Assembly: GCA_021771915.1 (NCBI GenBank)
Contig: JAETNY010000002.1
Location: 1 to 64,000, forward strand
DNA: 64,000 nucleotides
Source of the DNA: Bacillota bacterium
Lineage (GTDB): Bacteria; Bacillota; Dehalobacteriia; UBA4068; UBA4997
Direction: 5' to 3'
Part shown: positions 43,666 to 52,495 of the stretch, piece after piece
Numbering within the stretch: position 1 is the first letter of the stretch
Layout of the letters: each line of letters opens with the position of its first letter
The notes under the pieces: model-generated
Seen by the model: the letters and a program-made list of their open reading frames with translations, nothing else
Told to the model about the DNA's origin: nothing
Databases searched by the model: none
Translations under genes and position numbers: made by a program

Positions 43666-44094
43666 TTAAGCAACGCCCATTATACCGCCCAAACTGCCAG
43701 CCAAAACCAAAACCAGGCCCTTAACCAACAGCGCTAACAACGTAACGCCGCCAGCCGTAAGCCCGGAAAAGGCCGCCAACAGCAACAGCGCCAACATTAT
43801 CACCGCCAACAACAGGCCATGCCAAAGCCCTTTGCGGCCAGCGCCACGAGCCGCGCTAAACCCGCCGACAAAAACTGCAACCGCCAAAACCAACAACTGC
43901 AACAAATGCGCCGTAACACCGGACAGACTGGTATAACAATAAACGGCCGCCAGCGCCAGACTGCAAAGCGCCAGCAATACACAGGCCACTAACAGCCCCT
44001 TGCCAACCTGACTAAAACACAGACCATCACCATCGCTATTGCCACGCACCGCCGAAAACAACGCATTATCGGATAAAGAAAATAAATTTTTCAT
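43666..44094 (-). CDS. TIGR04086-type small membrane protein
   Basis: The 142-residue protein has four membrane helices. Its pattern matches the TIGR04086 family of Bacillota membrane proteins of unknown function (GKGLLVACVLLALCSLAL, VFVGGFSAARGAGRKGLWHGLLLAVIM, LAGSLGGIMGV). AGAAAGGA lies before the ATG. It follows sigK by 50 nt and is followed by a terminator. Confidence 0.8.
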   Translation of the reverse strand: MKNLFSLSDNALFSAVRGNSDGDGLCFSQVGKGLLVACVLLALCSLALAAVYCYTSLSGVTAHLLQLLVLAVAVFVGGFSAARGAGRKGLWHGLLLAVIMLALLLLAAFSGLTAGGVTLLALLVKGLVLVLAGSLGGIMGVA

Positions 44095-44144
44095 ATGTAG
44101 CCAATCCTTTCTTTTGCATATCTGATAAACTGCTAAAATATATG

Positions 44145-44837
44145 CTATTCCTCAAATGATTTATGCAGCTTTTGCAAAGCTTTTTTCTCAATCCGGCTGA
44201 CATAAGAACGGCTAATCCCCAACTGCTTGGCAATCTCCCTTTGGGTATGCTCCTCCGCCCCACAAAGTCCATAACGCTGAATAATTATATAACGCTCCTT
44301 TGGGGAAAGCGTTTTTAGTGATAGATGCAGTAGGCGTTCATCGTCTTTACTCTCCACCGTTTCCAAAATTTCTGTGCCGTCACTGCCCAGCGTTTCCAGC
44401 AGAGTAATCTGATTACCCTCTTTATCTGAACCGATTGAATCGTTCAGCGAAACCTCTGTTCGGGCATTCTTGGTGCTGCGCAAAAACATTAACACCTCGT
44501 TCTCAATGCATTTGGCCGCATATGTAGTCAACTTAATTTTTTTATTCAAATCAAAAGTATTAATCGCCTTAATCAAACCAATCGTACCAATCGAAATTAA
44601 ATCCTCCCGGTCTGGGCCGCTGTTTTCAAATTTTTTCACAATATGCGCCACCAAACGCAAATTATGTTCAATCAGCTTTAAGCGTGCGTTTTTGTCTCCC
44701 TCTGCCCAGGCCTGCAAATACTGCCGTTCCGCCTCCGGCTCCAATGGCTTGGGAAAGGCGTTGCTGTTCAGATAACCCAGCAAAAAGCCCATACCAGGCA
44801 CTAATGACCCAAATAAATAGATAAGTTCCCAAAACAT
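44145..44837 (-). CDS. sigK: Sporulation sigma factor SigK, pro-form
   Basis: The 230-residue sigma factor is colinear with Bacillus pro-sigma-K. It has a hydrophobic pro-sequence (LIYLFGSLVPGMGFLLGYLNSNAFPKPL) and region 2 (NLRLVAHIVKKFENSGPDREDLISIGTIGLIKAINTF with KIKLTTYAAKCIENEVLMFLR). Region 4 is TQREIAKQLGISRSYVSRIEKKAL. In spore formers SigK drives late mother-cell genes. The gene is uninterrupted, with no skin element. The ATG at 44837 has GGAGG 9 nt upstream. The promoter resembles sigma-A sites. Confidence 0.9.
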   Translation of the reverse strand: MFWELIYLFGSLVPGMGFLLGYLNSNAFPKPLEPEAERQYLQAWAEGDKNARLKLIEHNLRLVAHIVKKFENSGPDREDLISIGTIGLIKAINTFDLNKKIKLTTYAAKCIENEVLMFLRSTKNARTEVSLNDSIGSDKEGNQITLLETLGSDGTEILETVESKDDERLLHLSLKTLSPKERYIIIQRYGLCGAEEHTQREIAKQLGISRSYVSRIEKKALQKLHKSFEE

Positions 44838-44856
44838 AGCAGTCAACCTCCACTAT

Positions 44857-44885
44857 TTTATAAGGAATTTGCTAAATAATGGCAA
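44857..44885 (-). promoter_or_regulatory. Promoter of sigK
   Basis: On the minus strand, TTGCCA (44880-44885), 17 bases and TATAAA (44857-44862). This is a vegetative sigma-A-like promoter rather than an obvious SigE/SigK one. Confidence 0.6.
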
Positions 44886-44918
44886 ATTCTGGCTGGTTAA
44901 ATACTATGCAAATTTTTC

Positions 44919-44954
44919 AAAAAAATACCAGGGCTTATCAAGCAAAGCCCTGGT
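44919..44954 (-). terminator. Terminator after the M56-M23 gene
   Basis: Perfect 10-base arms (44927-44936 and 44945-44954) enclose an 8-base loop and are followed on the minus strand by ATTTTTTT. They lie 6 nt past the stop codon at 44960. Confidence 0.88.
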
Positions 44955-44959
44955 GTATA

Positions 44960-47401
44960 TTATTTCTGTTCAAAAAAACTCATTGGGTCAAGCGGCTGGC
45001 CATTCTGCAAAATAGAAAGGTGCAGGTGCGCACCGGTGCTTTTACCGGTTGAGCCAACATAGCCGATGACCTGACCGGCTTCTACCACATTCCCAGCCTT
45101 AACTGCAATGCTGGATAAATGAGAGTAACGCGTTTCCCAGGTGCCATCGTCAGAATGTTGCAAAATAATTTTATTGCCGTCTTCTCCCATATAATCAGCA
45201 GCCAGAACCTTACCGGACGACACCGCATAAACCGGCGCACCTGTCACGGCCGGAATATCAATGCCGCTATGTTGACGTTCACCACCAAAACTGGCGCTAA
45301 TAATATGATACTTGTCATCAAGCGGCCATTGCCAATGCTGCTCTGTGTTCTTACTCAAAGTATCAGCATCCATACTGCTACTGCTGCGCAAACCGCTAAT
45401 CAGCCATTTGCCATCTTTTTGCTGCTCCACCTCCAGCGTCACGGCCAGTTCGCTGTAACCGCTTTGACCGTCCGGCCGTATTATCAGCACATGCAAATTA
45501 AGGCTGTTTGGCTCTGCCGCCCACTGCTCCGCATAGACGGCTCTCGCCTGACCCAGCATAACATCAGCATATTGCCAGCCAACGCTTTCCAAAACATATT
45601 TTGTACAGAAACTTTGCATTTTTTGGTAATCACTTTGCTGCCAGGCCTGAGCAAACTGTGTTACCACCGCAAACCGTTCCGGCAGGAATAAAGCCGTATT
45701 TACCATTTTACTTTCACCAAGCAAGGGCAGGCTGACCATACGCAGAACCTCGCCGCCATTTTGGTCATACTGCAAAATCATCAATCCGTCCAGCATGCTG
45801 CTGCCTTCAACTGCGGACATCTGCGCAATCCCCAGCAACATTTCCGCCGGCACATAAATAACATCATTATACATTTGCGCGCCAACCAGATTATCAGTCA
45901 TATTGAATTGACGCTGGTAGAAGCAATGCAAAACCCTACCGCCGGCTGCATCCGTCTGCCACTGATAAAGCTCCAGTTTAACCAGCCCATTATCATATTG
46001 CAAACTGCTGTTATCATTCGGCTCGATTATCTGAAATCTTTCTAGCATCTCACGCAGAGGCAGATAAATTTTGCCATCAGGCGTTAAATACGGCTTATTA
46101 TTAAAATTAATCGCCTCGCCATTATTGTAAACCACAATACCATTAACATTAGTATATAAAGAAACTTCATCAACACGCTTCACAGTATCGTTATCAGATG
46201 TAACGCTCCACACAACTCCATTATCAACCGTTTTAGCCGATGCGACCAACTCCAGATTGGTCGCTTGAGCTGCAGCAAAAGCACTGCCACCCAAAGCCAG
46301 CATTACCAACATGGTGCTGCAAAATACTGCCAGCCCTCGCTGCCAATAACGGCTGTTTATTTTATGTTTATTAATCATTTCAAACCTCCTTTTAATTTTT
46401 CTCTTATCACCACTCATACCTGTATGCAAACCACCCACCAACGCCGTCGGCGTTAACATGCGCAGGATTGTCCGCATATAATCACAGCGTTCATTTTCAG
46501 TCATATCGCTTGTTACTGCCAAATCACAGGAAATTTCACAATCCTGCTCAAGATGAAAACTCAGTAGATAAACCAACGGGTTAAACCAATGCAGACACTG
46601 CGCAAACAGCAACAGCCACTTATATTGCACATCATGCCGCTGATAATGCGTCAACTCATGCCGCAGCAAATTCTGCCAATCTGTTGAGCTTAATTCCAAT
46701 GCTATAGCCGGCGCTGGCAACAACAGACAAGGCCGACGCAAACCACTCACAAAAGGAGCAGTCAGCATTGATTTTTCGTCTGCCACCTTAAGCTGCCGCA
46801 GCTGCAACTTTGGCGCCAAATTCTGCCAATATACCGCTTCAGAAGCGGCAAACGGCAAATCAGACCAGGACACTATCACACTGCTTTTAAGCATATGTTG
46901 ACGAAAAACGCCATAAATCAGCAAACGACCGACCAGCAGCAACATCGCGCCAATTAACCATACCAGCGCCCAGAACTGCCAGTCTATGAACGGCATAAAC
47001 TGCTGACCAAGATGACGCACAGACTCGGCTATGGATAATTGTGCCGGTGCGGCCGTAATTTTCGAATCTGGCACGCTTTTAAACTGCCCTGACCGACCCT
47101 GCCAATCTACATACCCCGGCACACTTTCCGGCAGTAATAATTCCGTTTCCGGCTGAGGCGAGTTAAAACCACTTAAAAGATTGATTTTTCCGGCAAAATC
47201 GGCAAAAATCTCACCAGACACATTTACAGGCAGGAAAAAAAGCGGCAACAACAGCACCAATAGCACCGGCAAGCAGCTATAATACTGCCATTTTGCGCCA
47301 AACATGCGACCAGTTATGGGACGCAACACACACAGCAACAAAATCAACAAAGCGCCCCAGACCGAAACGGCCAGACAATAAAGAAAAATTTGTGTCAGCA
47401 T
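44960..47401 (-). CDS. M56 sensor protease fused to a copper-amine-oxidase-like stalk and M23 peptidase
   Basis: In the 813-residue protein, paired helices precede a BlaR1-like zinc protease domain with RHELTHYQRHD (His248, Glu249, His252) and EQDCEISCDLAV (Glu289). A further helix (about 360-380) leads outside. There follow a copper-amine-oxidase-like region (about 410-560; GKIYLPLREMLERF, DVIYVPAEMLL) and an NTF2-like segment. An M23/LytM domain with HSGID (His711, Asp715) and GAHLHLS (His792, His794) ends the protein, so both metal sites look intact. I use the ATG at 47401 (GAGGG 7 nt upstream); the longer frame reads into the repressor gene. The usual penicillin sensor is absent. It is encoded 10 nt after its repressor gene. 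Confidence 0.88.
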   Translation of the reverse strand: MLTQIFLYCLAVSVWGALLILLLCVLRPITGRMFGAKWQYYSCLPVLLVLLLPLFFLPVNVSGEIFADFAGKINLLSGFNSPQPETELLLPESVPGYVDWQGRSGQFKSVPDSKITAAPAQLSIAESVRHLGQQFMPFIDWQFWALVWLIGAMLLLVGRLLIYGVFRQHMLKSSVIVSWSDLPFAASEAVYWQNLAPKLQLRQLKVADEKSMLTAPFVSGLRRPCLLLPAPAIALELSSTDWQNLLRHELTHYQRHDVQYKWLLLFAQCLHWFNPLVYLLSFHLEQDCEISCDLAVTSDMTENERCDYMRTILRMLTPTALVGGLHTGMSGDKRKIKRRFEMINKHKINSRYWQRGLAVFCSTMLVMLALGGSAFAAAQATNLELVASAKTVDNGVVWSVTSDNDTVKRVDEVSLYTNVNGIVVYNNGEAINFNNKPYLTPDGKIYLPLREMLERFQIIEPNDNSSLQYDNGLVKLELYQWQTDAAGGRVLHCFYQRQFNMTDNLVGAQMYNDVIYVPAEMLLGIAQMSAVEGSSMLDGLMILQYDQNGGEVLRMVSLPLLGESKMVNTALFLPERFAVVTQFAQAWQQSDYQKMQSFCTKYVLESVGWQYADVMLGQARAVYAEQWAAEPNSLNLHVLIIRPDGQSGYSELAVTLEVEQQKDGKWLISGLRSSSSMDADTLSKNTEQHWQWPLDDKYHIISASFGGERQHSGIDIPAVTGAPVYAVSSGKVLAADYMGEDGNKIILQHSDDGTWETRYSHLSSIAVKAGNVVEAGQVIGYVGSTGKSTGAHLHLSILQNGQPLDPMSFFEQK

Positions 47402-47411
47402 AACAATACCC

Positions 47412-47810
47412 TCACAACTTAAACAACTCTCGCAATTCATCAATATCCTGCGCGGAAAGGCGGCGACTGGCCACCAGAGAGGCCGCCAGACTGCGCACGG
47501 AGCCATGATACAGCGTATCCAGCAAATCGTTGGCGGCACTTTGCCGGTATTGTTCCTCATCAATTTGCGCCTGATAAAGATAGCCGTTGCCGCTAGCGGC
47601 CTTTTGCCGCTGCACCGCCCCCTTTTCCTCCAGCCGCGCCAGCATGGTTGCCAGCGTGGTGCGCTGCCACTGCTTTTCCGGCAGAGCCTGATTAATCTCT
47701 CTGGCTGAAAACCCCTGCGAAGCACCTCTATCGGTATTTTGCCAGAGCACTTGCATAATAGCCAGTTCTGCCTTTGTCAGGCTAATCTTTTTCTCACTTT
47801 TACTATTCAT
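47412..47810 (-). CDS. BlaI/MecI-family transcriptional repressor (second copy)
   Basis: The 132-residue winged-helix protein has LTKAELAIMQVLWQNTDRG, then TTLATMLARLEEKGAVQRQK, and a helical tail. It is the partner of the M56-M23 protein encoded directly downstream. GAGGTAAG precedes the ATG. Its own promoter is embedded in a paired operator (47858-47906), so self-repression is expected. Confidence 0.93.
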   Translation of the reverse strand: MNSKSEKKISLTKAELAIMQVLWQNTDRGASQGFSAREINQALPEKQWQRTTLATMLARLEEKGAVQRQKAASGNGYLYQAQIDEEQYRQSAANDLLDTLYHGSVRSLAASLVASRRLSAQDIDELRELFKL

Positions 47811-47843
47811 TTTCTTACCTCTGTACCTTACTTAAGTAATCTT

Positions 47844-47855
47844 TGACACGTGTCA
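47844..47855. repeat. 12-base perfect palindrome in the repressor leader
   Basis: TGACACGTGTCA lies between the promoter and the start of the second blaI-like gene. It may be an extra regulator site; no partner is evident. Confidence 0.35.
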
Positions 47856-47857
47856 TC

Positions 47858-47906
47858 ATTGCGTCTACATTTATAGACACTTATATTCTACACTTGTAGA
47901 CGCAAT
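47858..47906. promoter_or_regulatory. BlaI/MecI-type double operator
   Basis: Twelve-base inverted arms (47858-47869 and 47895-47906, ATTGCGTCTACA type) frame the element. Each is also part of a smaller dyad (GTCTACATTTATAGAC on the left, CTACACTTGTAG on the right) of the TACA-n-TGTA class. The element covers the spacer and -10 of the promoter 47885-47913. Confidence 0.7.
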
Positions 47907-47913
47907 TTGTCAA
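47885..47913 (-). promoter_or_regulatory. Promoter of the second blaI-M56 unit
   Basis: On the minus strand, TTGACA (47908-47913), 17 bases and TAGAAT (47885-47890), overlapping the operator. Confidence 0.72.
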
Positions 47914-47923
47914 GCCCTTTCTC

Positions 47924-47976
47924 AAAAAAAAAAACAGTGCATCACCGTTCATTAAAAAAAACGGCAATGCACTGTT
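47924..47976 (-). terminator. Terminator after the crotonase gene
   Basis: A two-part stem (47934-47942 with 47967-47975, and 47945-47949 with 47960-47964) is followed on the minus strand by eleven T. It isolates the purine-side operon from the repressor promoter. Confidence 0.85.
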
Positions 47977-48002
47977 CCAATATGTGTAAAGAACCACAAT
48001 TT

Positions 48003-48776
48003 TTATTCACCCTTAAACTGCGGTTGGCGTTTTTCCTTAAAAGCAGCCAAACCCTCTTTGCAGTCAGCGCTAACAACCAGCTTACCCTGTATAGCGGCTT
48101 CAGCAGCCAACATTTCAGCCATGGTCATATTATCACTTTGATTTACCAGCTTTTTGCAATTTTGCAAAGAAAGCGGTGCGCGCTGAGCCAAAGCCACAGC
48201 ATATTTTTTGGTGGCTTCCGCCAATTCTGCCGCCGGATAAACAGCGTTAACAAAGCCCAGTTCTTTGCCTTCCTCCGCCGTAATCGGGGCAGCCTCAAAC
48301 ATGGCCTGTTTGGCGCGCCAGTTGCCAATCGCACGCGGCAACAAATAATGACCGCCGCAATCCGGCACCAGACCAATATTGCTGAAGCTTTGAATAAACT
48401 TCACGCCCTCCGCAGCAAAAACCAAATCACAGGCCAAAGCCAGATTAAAGCCAGCGCCTGCCGCCACGCCATTAACCATCGCAATAACCGGCTTGCGACA
48501 GTTAAACAGGGCTTCACTGGTTTTGCCAGCCGCTGTAACAAAAGCCACCGCCTCGTCTTCATTGGTCAAGGCATTTAAGGAGTCTAAATTACCACCGGCA
48601 CAAAAAGCCCGGCCCTGGCCAGAGAACACCAGAACCCTAACCTCCGGGTCTGCCTCCAGCGCTGCCACAGCTTCAACCACAGCTGCCGCCAACTCCGCTG
48701 TCAAGCTGTTCAACGAATTTGGCTGATTTAAATATAACCAGCCCACGCCCTGTTTTTTTTCGGTCAAAACTAACAT
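48003..48776 (-). CDS. Enoyl-CoA hydratase/isomerase (crotonase) family protein
   Basis: The 257-residue protein has the oxyanion-hole segments FSGQGRAFCAGGNLDSL and MVNGVAAGAGFNLALACDLVFAA and the active-site segment FIQSFSNIGLVPDCGGHYLLPRAIG. The Asp in GLVPDCGG, where hydratases have a catalytic Glu, resembles the PaaG-type isomerases, so an isomerase rather than a hydratase is more likely. The substrate is unknown. AAGGAGG precedes the ATG. It is 41 nt downstream of the guanine-deaminase frame. Confidence 0.87.
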   Translation of the reverse strand: MLVLTEKKQGVGWLYLNQPNSLNSLTAELAAAVVEAVAALEADPEVRVLVFSGQGRAFCAGGNLDSLNALTNEDEAVAFVTAAGKTSEALFNCRKPVIAMVNGVAAGAGFNLALACDLVFAAEGVKFIQSFSNIGLVPDCGGHYLLPRAIGNWRAKQAMFEAAPITAEEGKELGFVNAVYPAAELAEATKKYAVALAQRAPLSLQNCKKLVNQSDNMTMAEMLAAEAAIQGKLVVSADCKEGLAAFKEKRQPQFKGE

Positions 48777-48817
48777 TTTTAAACCCTCCTTAATACTATA
48801 ATTAAAATATCCGATAT

Positions 48818-49591
48818 TTAATAAAGCTTACCCTGATTTTTTTGATATTTATTAAAAACCTGCTGACATTCAGTCCGGTTCAATTCCTGCATAGTTACAG
48901 GCAACGTGCCGCAGCCGGCAAAAAAATCATAAATATTTTCATCACGAAAACCAATAGCCGATGCGTCCGCTCTGGTACAGCCATAAACCACCCGTTCAAT
49001 GTTCGCCCAGATAATAGCGGCCAGACACATCGGACAAGGTTCACAGGAGGTATAAAGTGTGCAACCCTGCAAATCATGGTTGTCAATTTTAGCGCAGGCC
49101 GCCCGAATTGCCATAATCTCCGCATGTGCTGTGGGGTCTTTGCTCAACAAAACCTGATTATGCTCCGCAGCCAGAACCTGGCCGTCAGCCGAAGCCACAA
49201 CTGCGCCAAAAGGGCCGCCCTCGCCAGCATCACTACCCTGCTCTGCCTGCTGCAAAGCCAAAGCCAGCATTTCCTTATCCCACGGCAATGCTTTATGCAT
49301 ATTTTTCTCCTCCTCTGCCCACAAACGAGGGCAGGCCTCAGCCAAAGTTATTTGTCCACTGGCCAAACGTCTTTTTTTATTAGTTTTCAGCTGTTTAATC
49401 AATACTTCTGCACGCCGAGCCAAACGTGTTTCCGGCAATTCAGCCGCCCAAAGCAGGCGTACCGGTAAACGCTGCTTGGTATATTTGGCACCACGCCCGG
49501 CATTATGCACGGCCAAACGCCGTCGCAGATTTACAGTATAGCCAGCATACATAGTATTATCAGCGCATTGCAATATATATACAAAAGCCAT
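48818..49591 (-). CDS. GIY-YIG nuclease-like domain fused in frame to guanine deaminase
   Basis: The 257-codon frame has two parts. Residues 1-97 are a UPF0213-type GIY-YIG domain ([41 protein letters not shown]). Residues 98-257 are a CMP/dCMP-type deaminase closest to GuaD ([52 protein letters not shown]), which converts guanine to xanthine. There is no stop between them, but AGGAGG lies 8 nt before the ATG at 49300, so the deaminase (48818-49300, 160 residues, normal family length) may also be made alone. The frame starts 3 nt after purD, so it belongs to the purine operon. Confidence 0.85.
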   Translation of the reverse strand: MAFVYILQCADNTMYAGYTVNLRRRLAVHNAGRGAKYTKQRLPVRLLWAAELPETRLARRAEVLIKQLKTNKKRRLASGQITLAEACPRLWAEEEKNMHKALPWDKEMLALALQQAEQGSDAGEGGPFGAVVASADGQVLAAEHNQVLLSKDPTAHAEIMAIRAACAKIDNHDLQGCTLYTSCEPCPMCLAAIIWANIERVVYGCTRADASAIGFRDENIYDFFAGCGTLPVTMQELNRTECQQVFNKYQKNQGKLY

Positions 49592-49594
49592 GTT

Positions 49595-50863
49595 TTAACG
49601 CAGCGCTTTAGCCCCAATATCCCGACGACAGAAACAATCCGACCAGCTGATTAAATCAACTGCCGCATAAGCCTTATCAATAGCCTCTTTAATTGAGGGC
49701 GCACAAGCCGTTACGCCCAAAACCCGGCCGCCATCGCTCACAACCTGTTGAGCGCTGAATTTGGTACCGGCATGAAAAACGACCGTGTCCGACAGTTCAG
49801 CAGCCTGCTCCAAGCCGCTGATAGGCTGCCCCTTAGCATAAGAACCGGGATAACCGCCGCTGGCCATAACCACACAAACCGCCGCATCTTCAATCCATGA
49901 CAATTCATGCTCATGCAGACTTTCATCAATAACCGCCAACATAATTTCTACCAAATCAGATTGCAGACGCATTAACACAGCCTGCGTTTCCGGGTCACCA
50001 AAACGCGCATTAAATTCCAAAACCTTAACACCCTGCTTCGTCAACATCAAACCGGCATAAAGCACTCCCTTATACAAACGCCCCTCCTGACGCAGACCGT
50101 CAACCGCCGGTTGCAGAACCTGCTGAACAACCTGTTCAGCCAGCTGCGGTGTATAAATCGGCGCAGGAGAATAAGCCCCCATGCCGCCGGTATTGGGACC
50201 TTTATCGTCATCAAAAACCCGTTTATGGTCCTGGGCGGAAACCATCGGCAACACTGTCTTGCCATCGCTAAACGCCAGAACGCTGACTTCCTCGCCCTCC
50301 AAATATTCTTCAATCACCACTCTGGCTCCAGCCTCCCCAAAGGCATTGCCGGAGAGCATGGACTCCACGGCCTCCTTGGCTTCAGCCGTAGTCATTGCTA
50401 CAACCACGCCTTTGCCAGCAGCCAGACCGTCAGCTTTAACTACAATCGGCGCCGGGTTAGCGTCCAGATAGGCCAAAGCCACTTCTTTATCCGTAAAAGC
50501 TGCATATTTGGCAGTCGGTATGTTATATTTTTCCATAATTTCTTTGGCCAGCGCCTTGCTGCCCTCTATCATAGCCGCTTTCTGGCTGGGACCAAAAATC
50601 TTTAAGCCGGCGGCTGTAAATTTATCCACAATACCGGCGGCCAAAGGAGCCTCCGGCCCAACCACCGTAAGCCCTATACCCTCTGCCTGCGCAAACTCCA
50701 GCAGAGTATCAACATCATCAGCCGGAATATTAACACATTCCGCCAAATCAGCAATGCCGGCATTGCCCGGTGCGCAATATATTTCATCAGCTAGTGGACT
50801 CTGAGCCAACTTCCAAACAATAGCATGCTCACGGCCACCGCTGCCAACAACTAAAATTTTCAT
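49595..50863 (-). CDS. purD: Phosphoribosylamine-glycine ligase
   Basis: The 422-residue ATP-grasp enzyme performs the second step of purine synthesis. Blocks include MKILVVGSGGREHAIVWKL, GPEAPLAAGIVDKF, VVKADGLAAGKGVVVA, SAQDHKRVFDDDKGPNTGGMGAYSP and VLEFNARFGDPETQ. It lies 11 nt after purH and 3 nt before the GIY-YIG/deaminase frame. Confidence 0.96.
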   Translation of the reverse strand: MKILVVGSGGREHAIVWKLAQSPLADEIYCAPGNAGIADLAECVNIPADDVDTLLEFAQAEGIGLTVVGPEAPLAAGIVDKFTAAGLKIFGPSQKAAMIEGSKALAKEIMEKYNIPTAKYAAFTDKEVALAYLDANPAPIVVKADGLAAGKGVVVAMTTAEAKEAVESMLSGNAFGEAGARVVIEEYLEGEEVSVLAFSDGKTVLPMVSAQDHKRVFDDDKGPNTGGMGAYSPAPIYTPQLAEQVVQQVLQPAVDGLRQEGRLYKGVLYAGLMLTKQGVKVLEFNARFGDPETQAVLMRLQSDLVEIMLAVIDESLHEHELSWIEDAAVCVVMASGGYPGSYAKGQPISGLEQAAELSDTVVFHAGTKFSAQQVVSDGGRVLGVTACAPSIKEAIDKAYAAVDLISWSDCFCRRDIGAKALR

Positions 50864-50874
50864 TTTTTCACCTC

Positions 50875-52413
50875 TTAATAATGGAAATGGCGAACCCCGG
50901 TGAACACCATGGCAATATTGGCTTCATTAGCCGCCGCAATAGAACTTGCATCATAAATTGAGCCGCCCGGCTGCACAATTGCGGTAATACCATACTTGGC
51001 GCAGGCGTCTACCGTATCACGGAAAGTAAAGAAAGCGTCGGAGGCCATAACCGCGCCAAAAGAACGGTGCCGCGCTGAATTAAAGGCCATATCCACAGAA
51101 CTGATACGGCTCATCTGACCAGCGCCAACACCGATAACCTGAAAATCCTTGGCTAAAACCACCGCATTAGATTTAACATGTTTGGCAACTGTCATAGCAA
51201 AACGCATCTGTTCAATTTCGTCAGCCGTAGGCTCACGATGCGTAACCACACGCATAATTTCGTTTTTCATTGGTTCGGAATCCGTTTCCTGCAACAAAAC
51301 GCCGCCTTTAATCGGATAAAAAGCTATTGTTGGCTGCGGACTTGTCAAACCATCAACTGTCAAAAGGCGCAGTTTGGGCTTTTCCTGCAAAATCGCCAAC
51401 GCCTCCTGCGTAAAGCTCGGTGCCACAATCGCCTCTAAAAATACTTTATTCATTTCCAGAGCACAATCTACATCAACCTCGCGATTGACAGCCACAATAC
51501 CGCCATATGAAGCCATAGTATCGCCCTCATAAGCCTTAACATAAGCATCGCAGATATTAGTGCCAACACCAAGACCACAGGGATTGGTGTGCTGAATAAT
51601 AGTGGCTGCCGGCTCATCAAATTCCCTCACCAACTCCAGCGCAGCGTCCAAATCCAGCGTATTATTATAGGAAAGCTGCAAACCTGAAAGCTGCACAGCA
51701 TGGCCAATGCCCGGCTCCGTATTGCCAAAACAGCTATACAGGGCTGCACGCTGCTGGGCATTTTCACCATAGCGCAGTTCTTGCTTTTTCTCACCCAACA
51801 ACAGGAAACGCTCCGGAAAAGGCTCATCAACACCAGCCTTATCTCGCAGATAAGTTGAAATAAATATGTCATATTCCGCCGTATGCCGAAAAGCTTCAGC
51901 AGAAAGCTGCAAACGATATTCTTTATCCATATCGCCGTTACGCAAGCGCTGCGCAATTTCCGAATAACGCGCCGGGTCAGTTACCACAACTACATATTCA
52001 TAATTTTTAGCCGCCGCCCTAATCATCGAGGGGCCGCCAATATCAATATTTTCAATCGCCTCGGCCAGCTGCACGCCCGGTTTTTCAATCGTCTGGCGGA
52101 AAGGATAGAGATTAACCACTACCAAATCAACCGGCGTTATATCATGCTCTGCCAGTTGTGCCAGGTGCTCCGGCGTGCGCATCGCCAAAATACCGCCATG
52201 AATACGGGGATTCAGCGTTTTAACACGTCCATCTAAAATCTCCGGAAAACCAGTCACATCACTGACATATGTAACCGGCAGACCAGCGTCTTTAATTGTT
52301 TGATATGTACCACCAGTTGAAACCAGTTCAAAATCCATTTGTACCAATTCTTTAGCAAAATCCACAATCCCCGTCTTATCAGAAACGCTAATGATAGCTC
52401 GTCTGGAAGCCAT
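50875..52413 (-). CDS. purH: Bifunctional AICAR transformylase / IMP cyclohydrolase
   Basis: The 512-residue protein performs the last two steps to IMP. The N-terminal cyclohydrolase has RRAIISVSDKTGIVDFAKEL, STGGTYQTIKDAGLPV and DGRVKTLNPRIHGGIL. The C-terminal transformylase has ELRYGENAQQRAALY, TIIQHTNPCGLGVG, FNSARHRSFGAVMASDAFF and the ending GITAIVQPGGSIYD. AGGAGGAG precedes the ATG. It lies 82 nt after purN. Confidence 0.96.
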   Translation of the reverse strand: MASRRAIISVSDKTGIVDFAKELVQMDFELVSTGGTYQTIKDAGLPVTYVSDVTGFPEILDGRVKTLNPRIHGGILAMRTPEHLAQLAEHDITPVDLVVVNLYPFRQTIEKPGVQLAEAIENIDIGGPSMIRAAAKNYEYVVVVTDPARYSEIAQRLRNGDMDKEYRLQLSAEAFRHTAEYDIFISTYLRDKAGVDEPFPERFLLLGEKKQELRYGENAQQRAALYSCFGNTEPGIGHAVQLSGLQLSYNNTLDLDAALELVREFDEPAATIIQHTNPCGLGVGTNICDAYVKAYEGDTMASYGGIVAVNREVDVDCALEMNKVFLEAIVAPSFTQEALAILQEKPKLRLLTVDGLTSPQPTIAFYPIKGGVLLQETDSEPMKNEIMRVVTHREPTADEIEQMRFAMTVAKHVKSNAVVLAKDFQVIGVGAGQMSRISSVDMAFNSARHRSFGAVMASDAFFTFRDTVDACAKYGITAIVQPGGSIYDASSIAAANEANIAMVFTGVRHFHY

Positions 52414-52495
52414 AATAATCTCCTCCTGTTTTATCGCGTCAAGGTTCCTAAAACGCCATGTTTACTCGCCAGTTTCGGCTTAATCCTCTGGTAAC

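Noticed and set aside
47402-47725. N-terminal extension of the M56-M23 protein overlapping the repressor gene
   Set aside because: Arg/Trp/Cys-rich shadow of the blaI-like gene; the ATG at 47401 has a Shine-Dalgarno site and a proper first membrane helix.
47843-47871. Possible plus-strand promoter TTGACA with TACATT
   Set aside because: No plus-strand gene follows, and the -10 is poor; the bases belong to a palindrome and the repressor operator.
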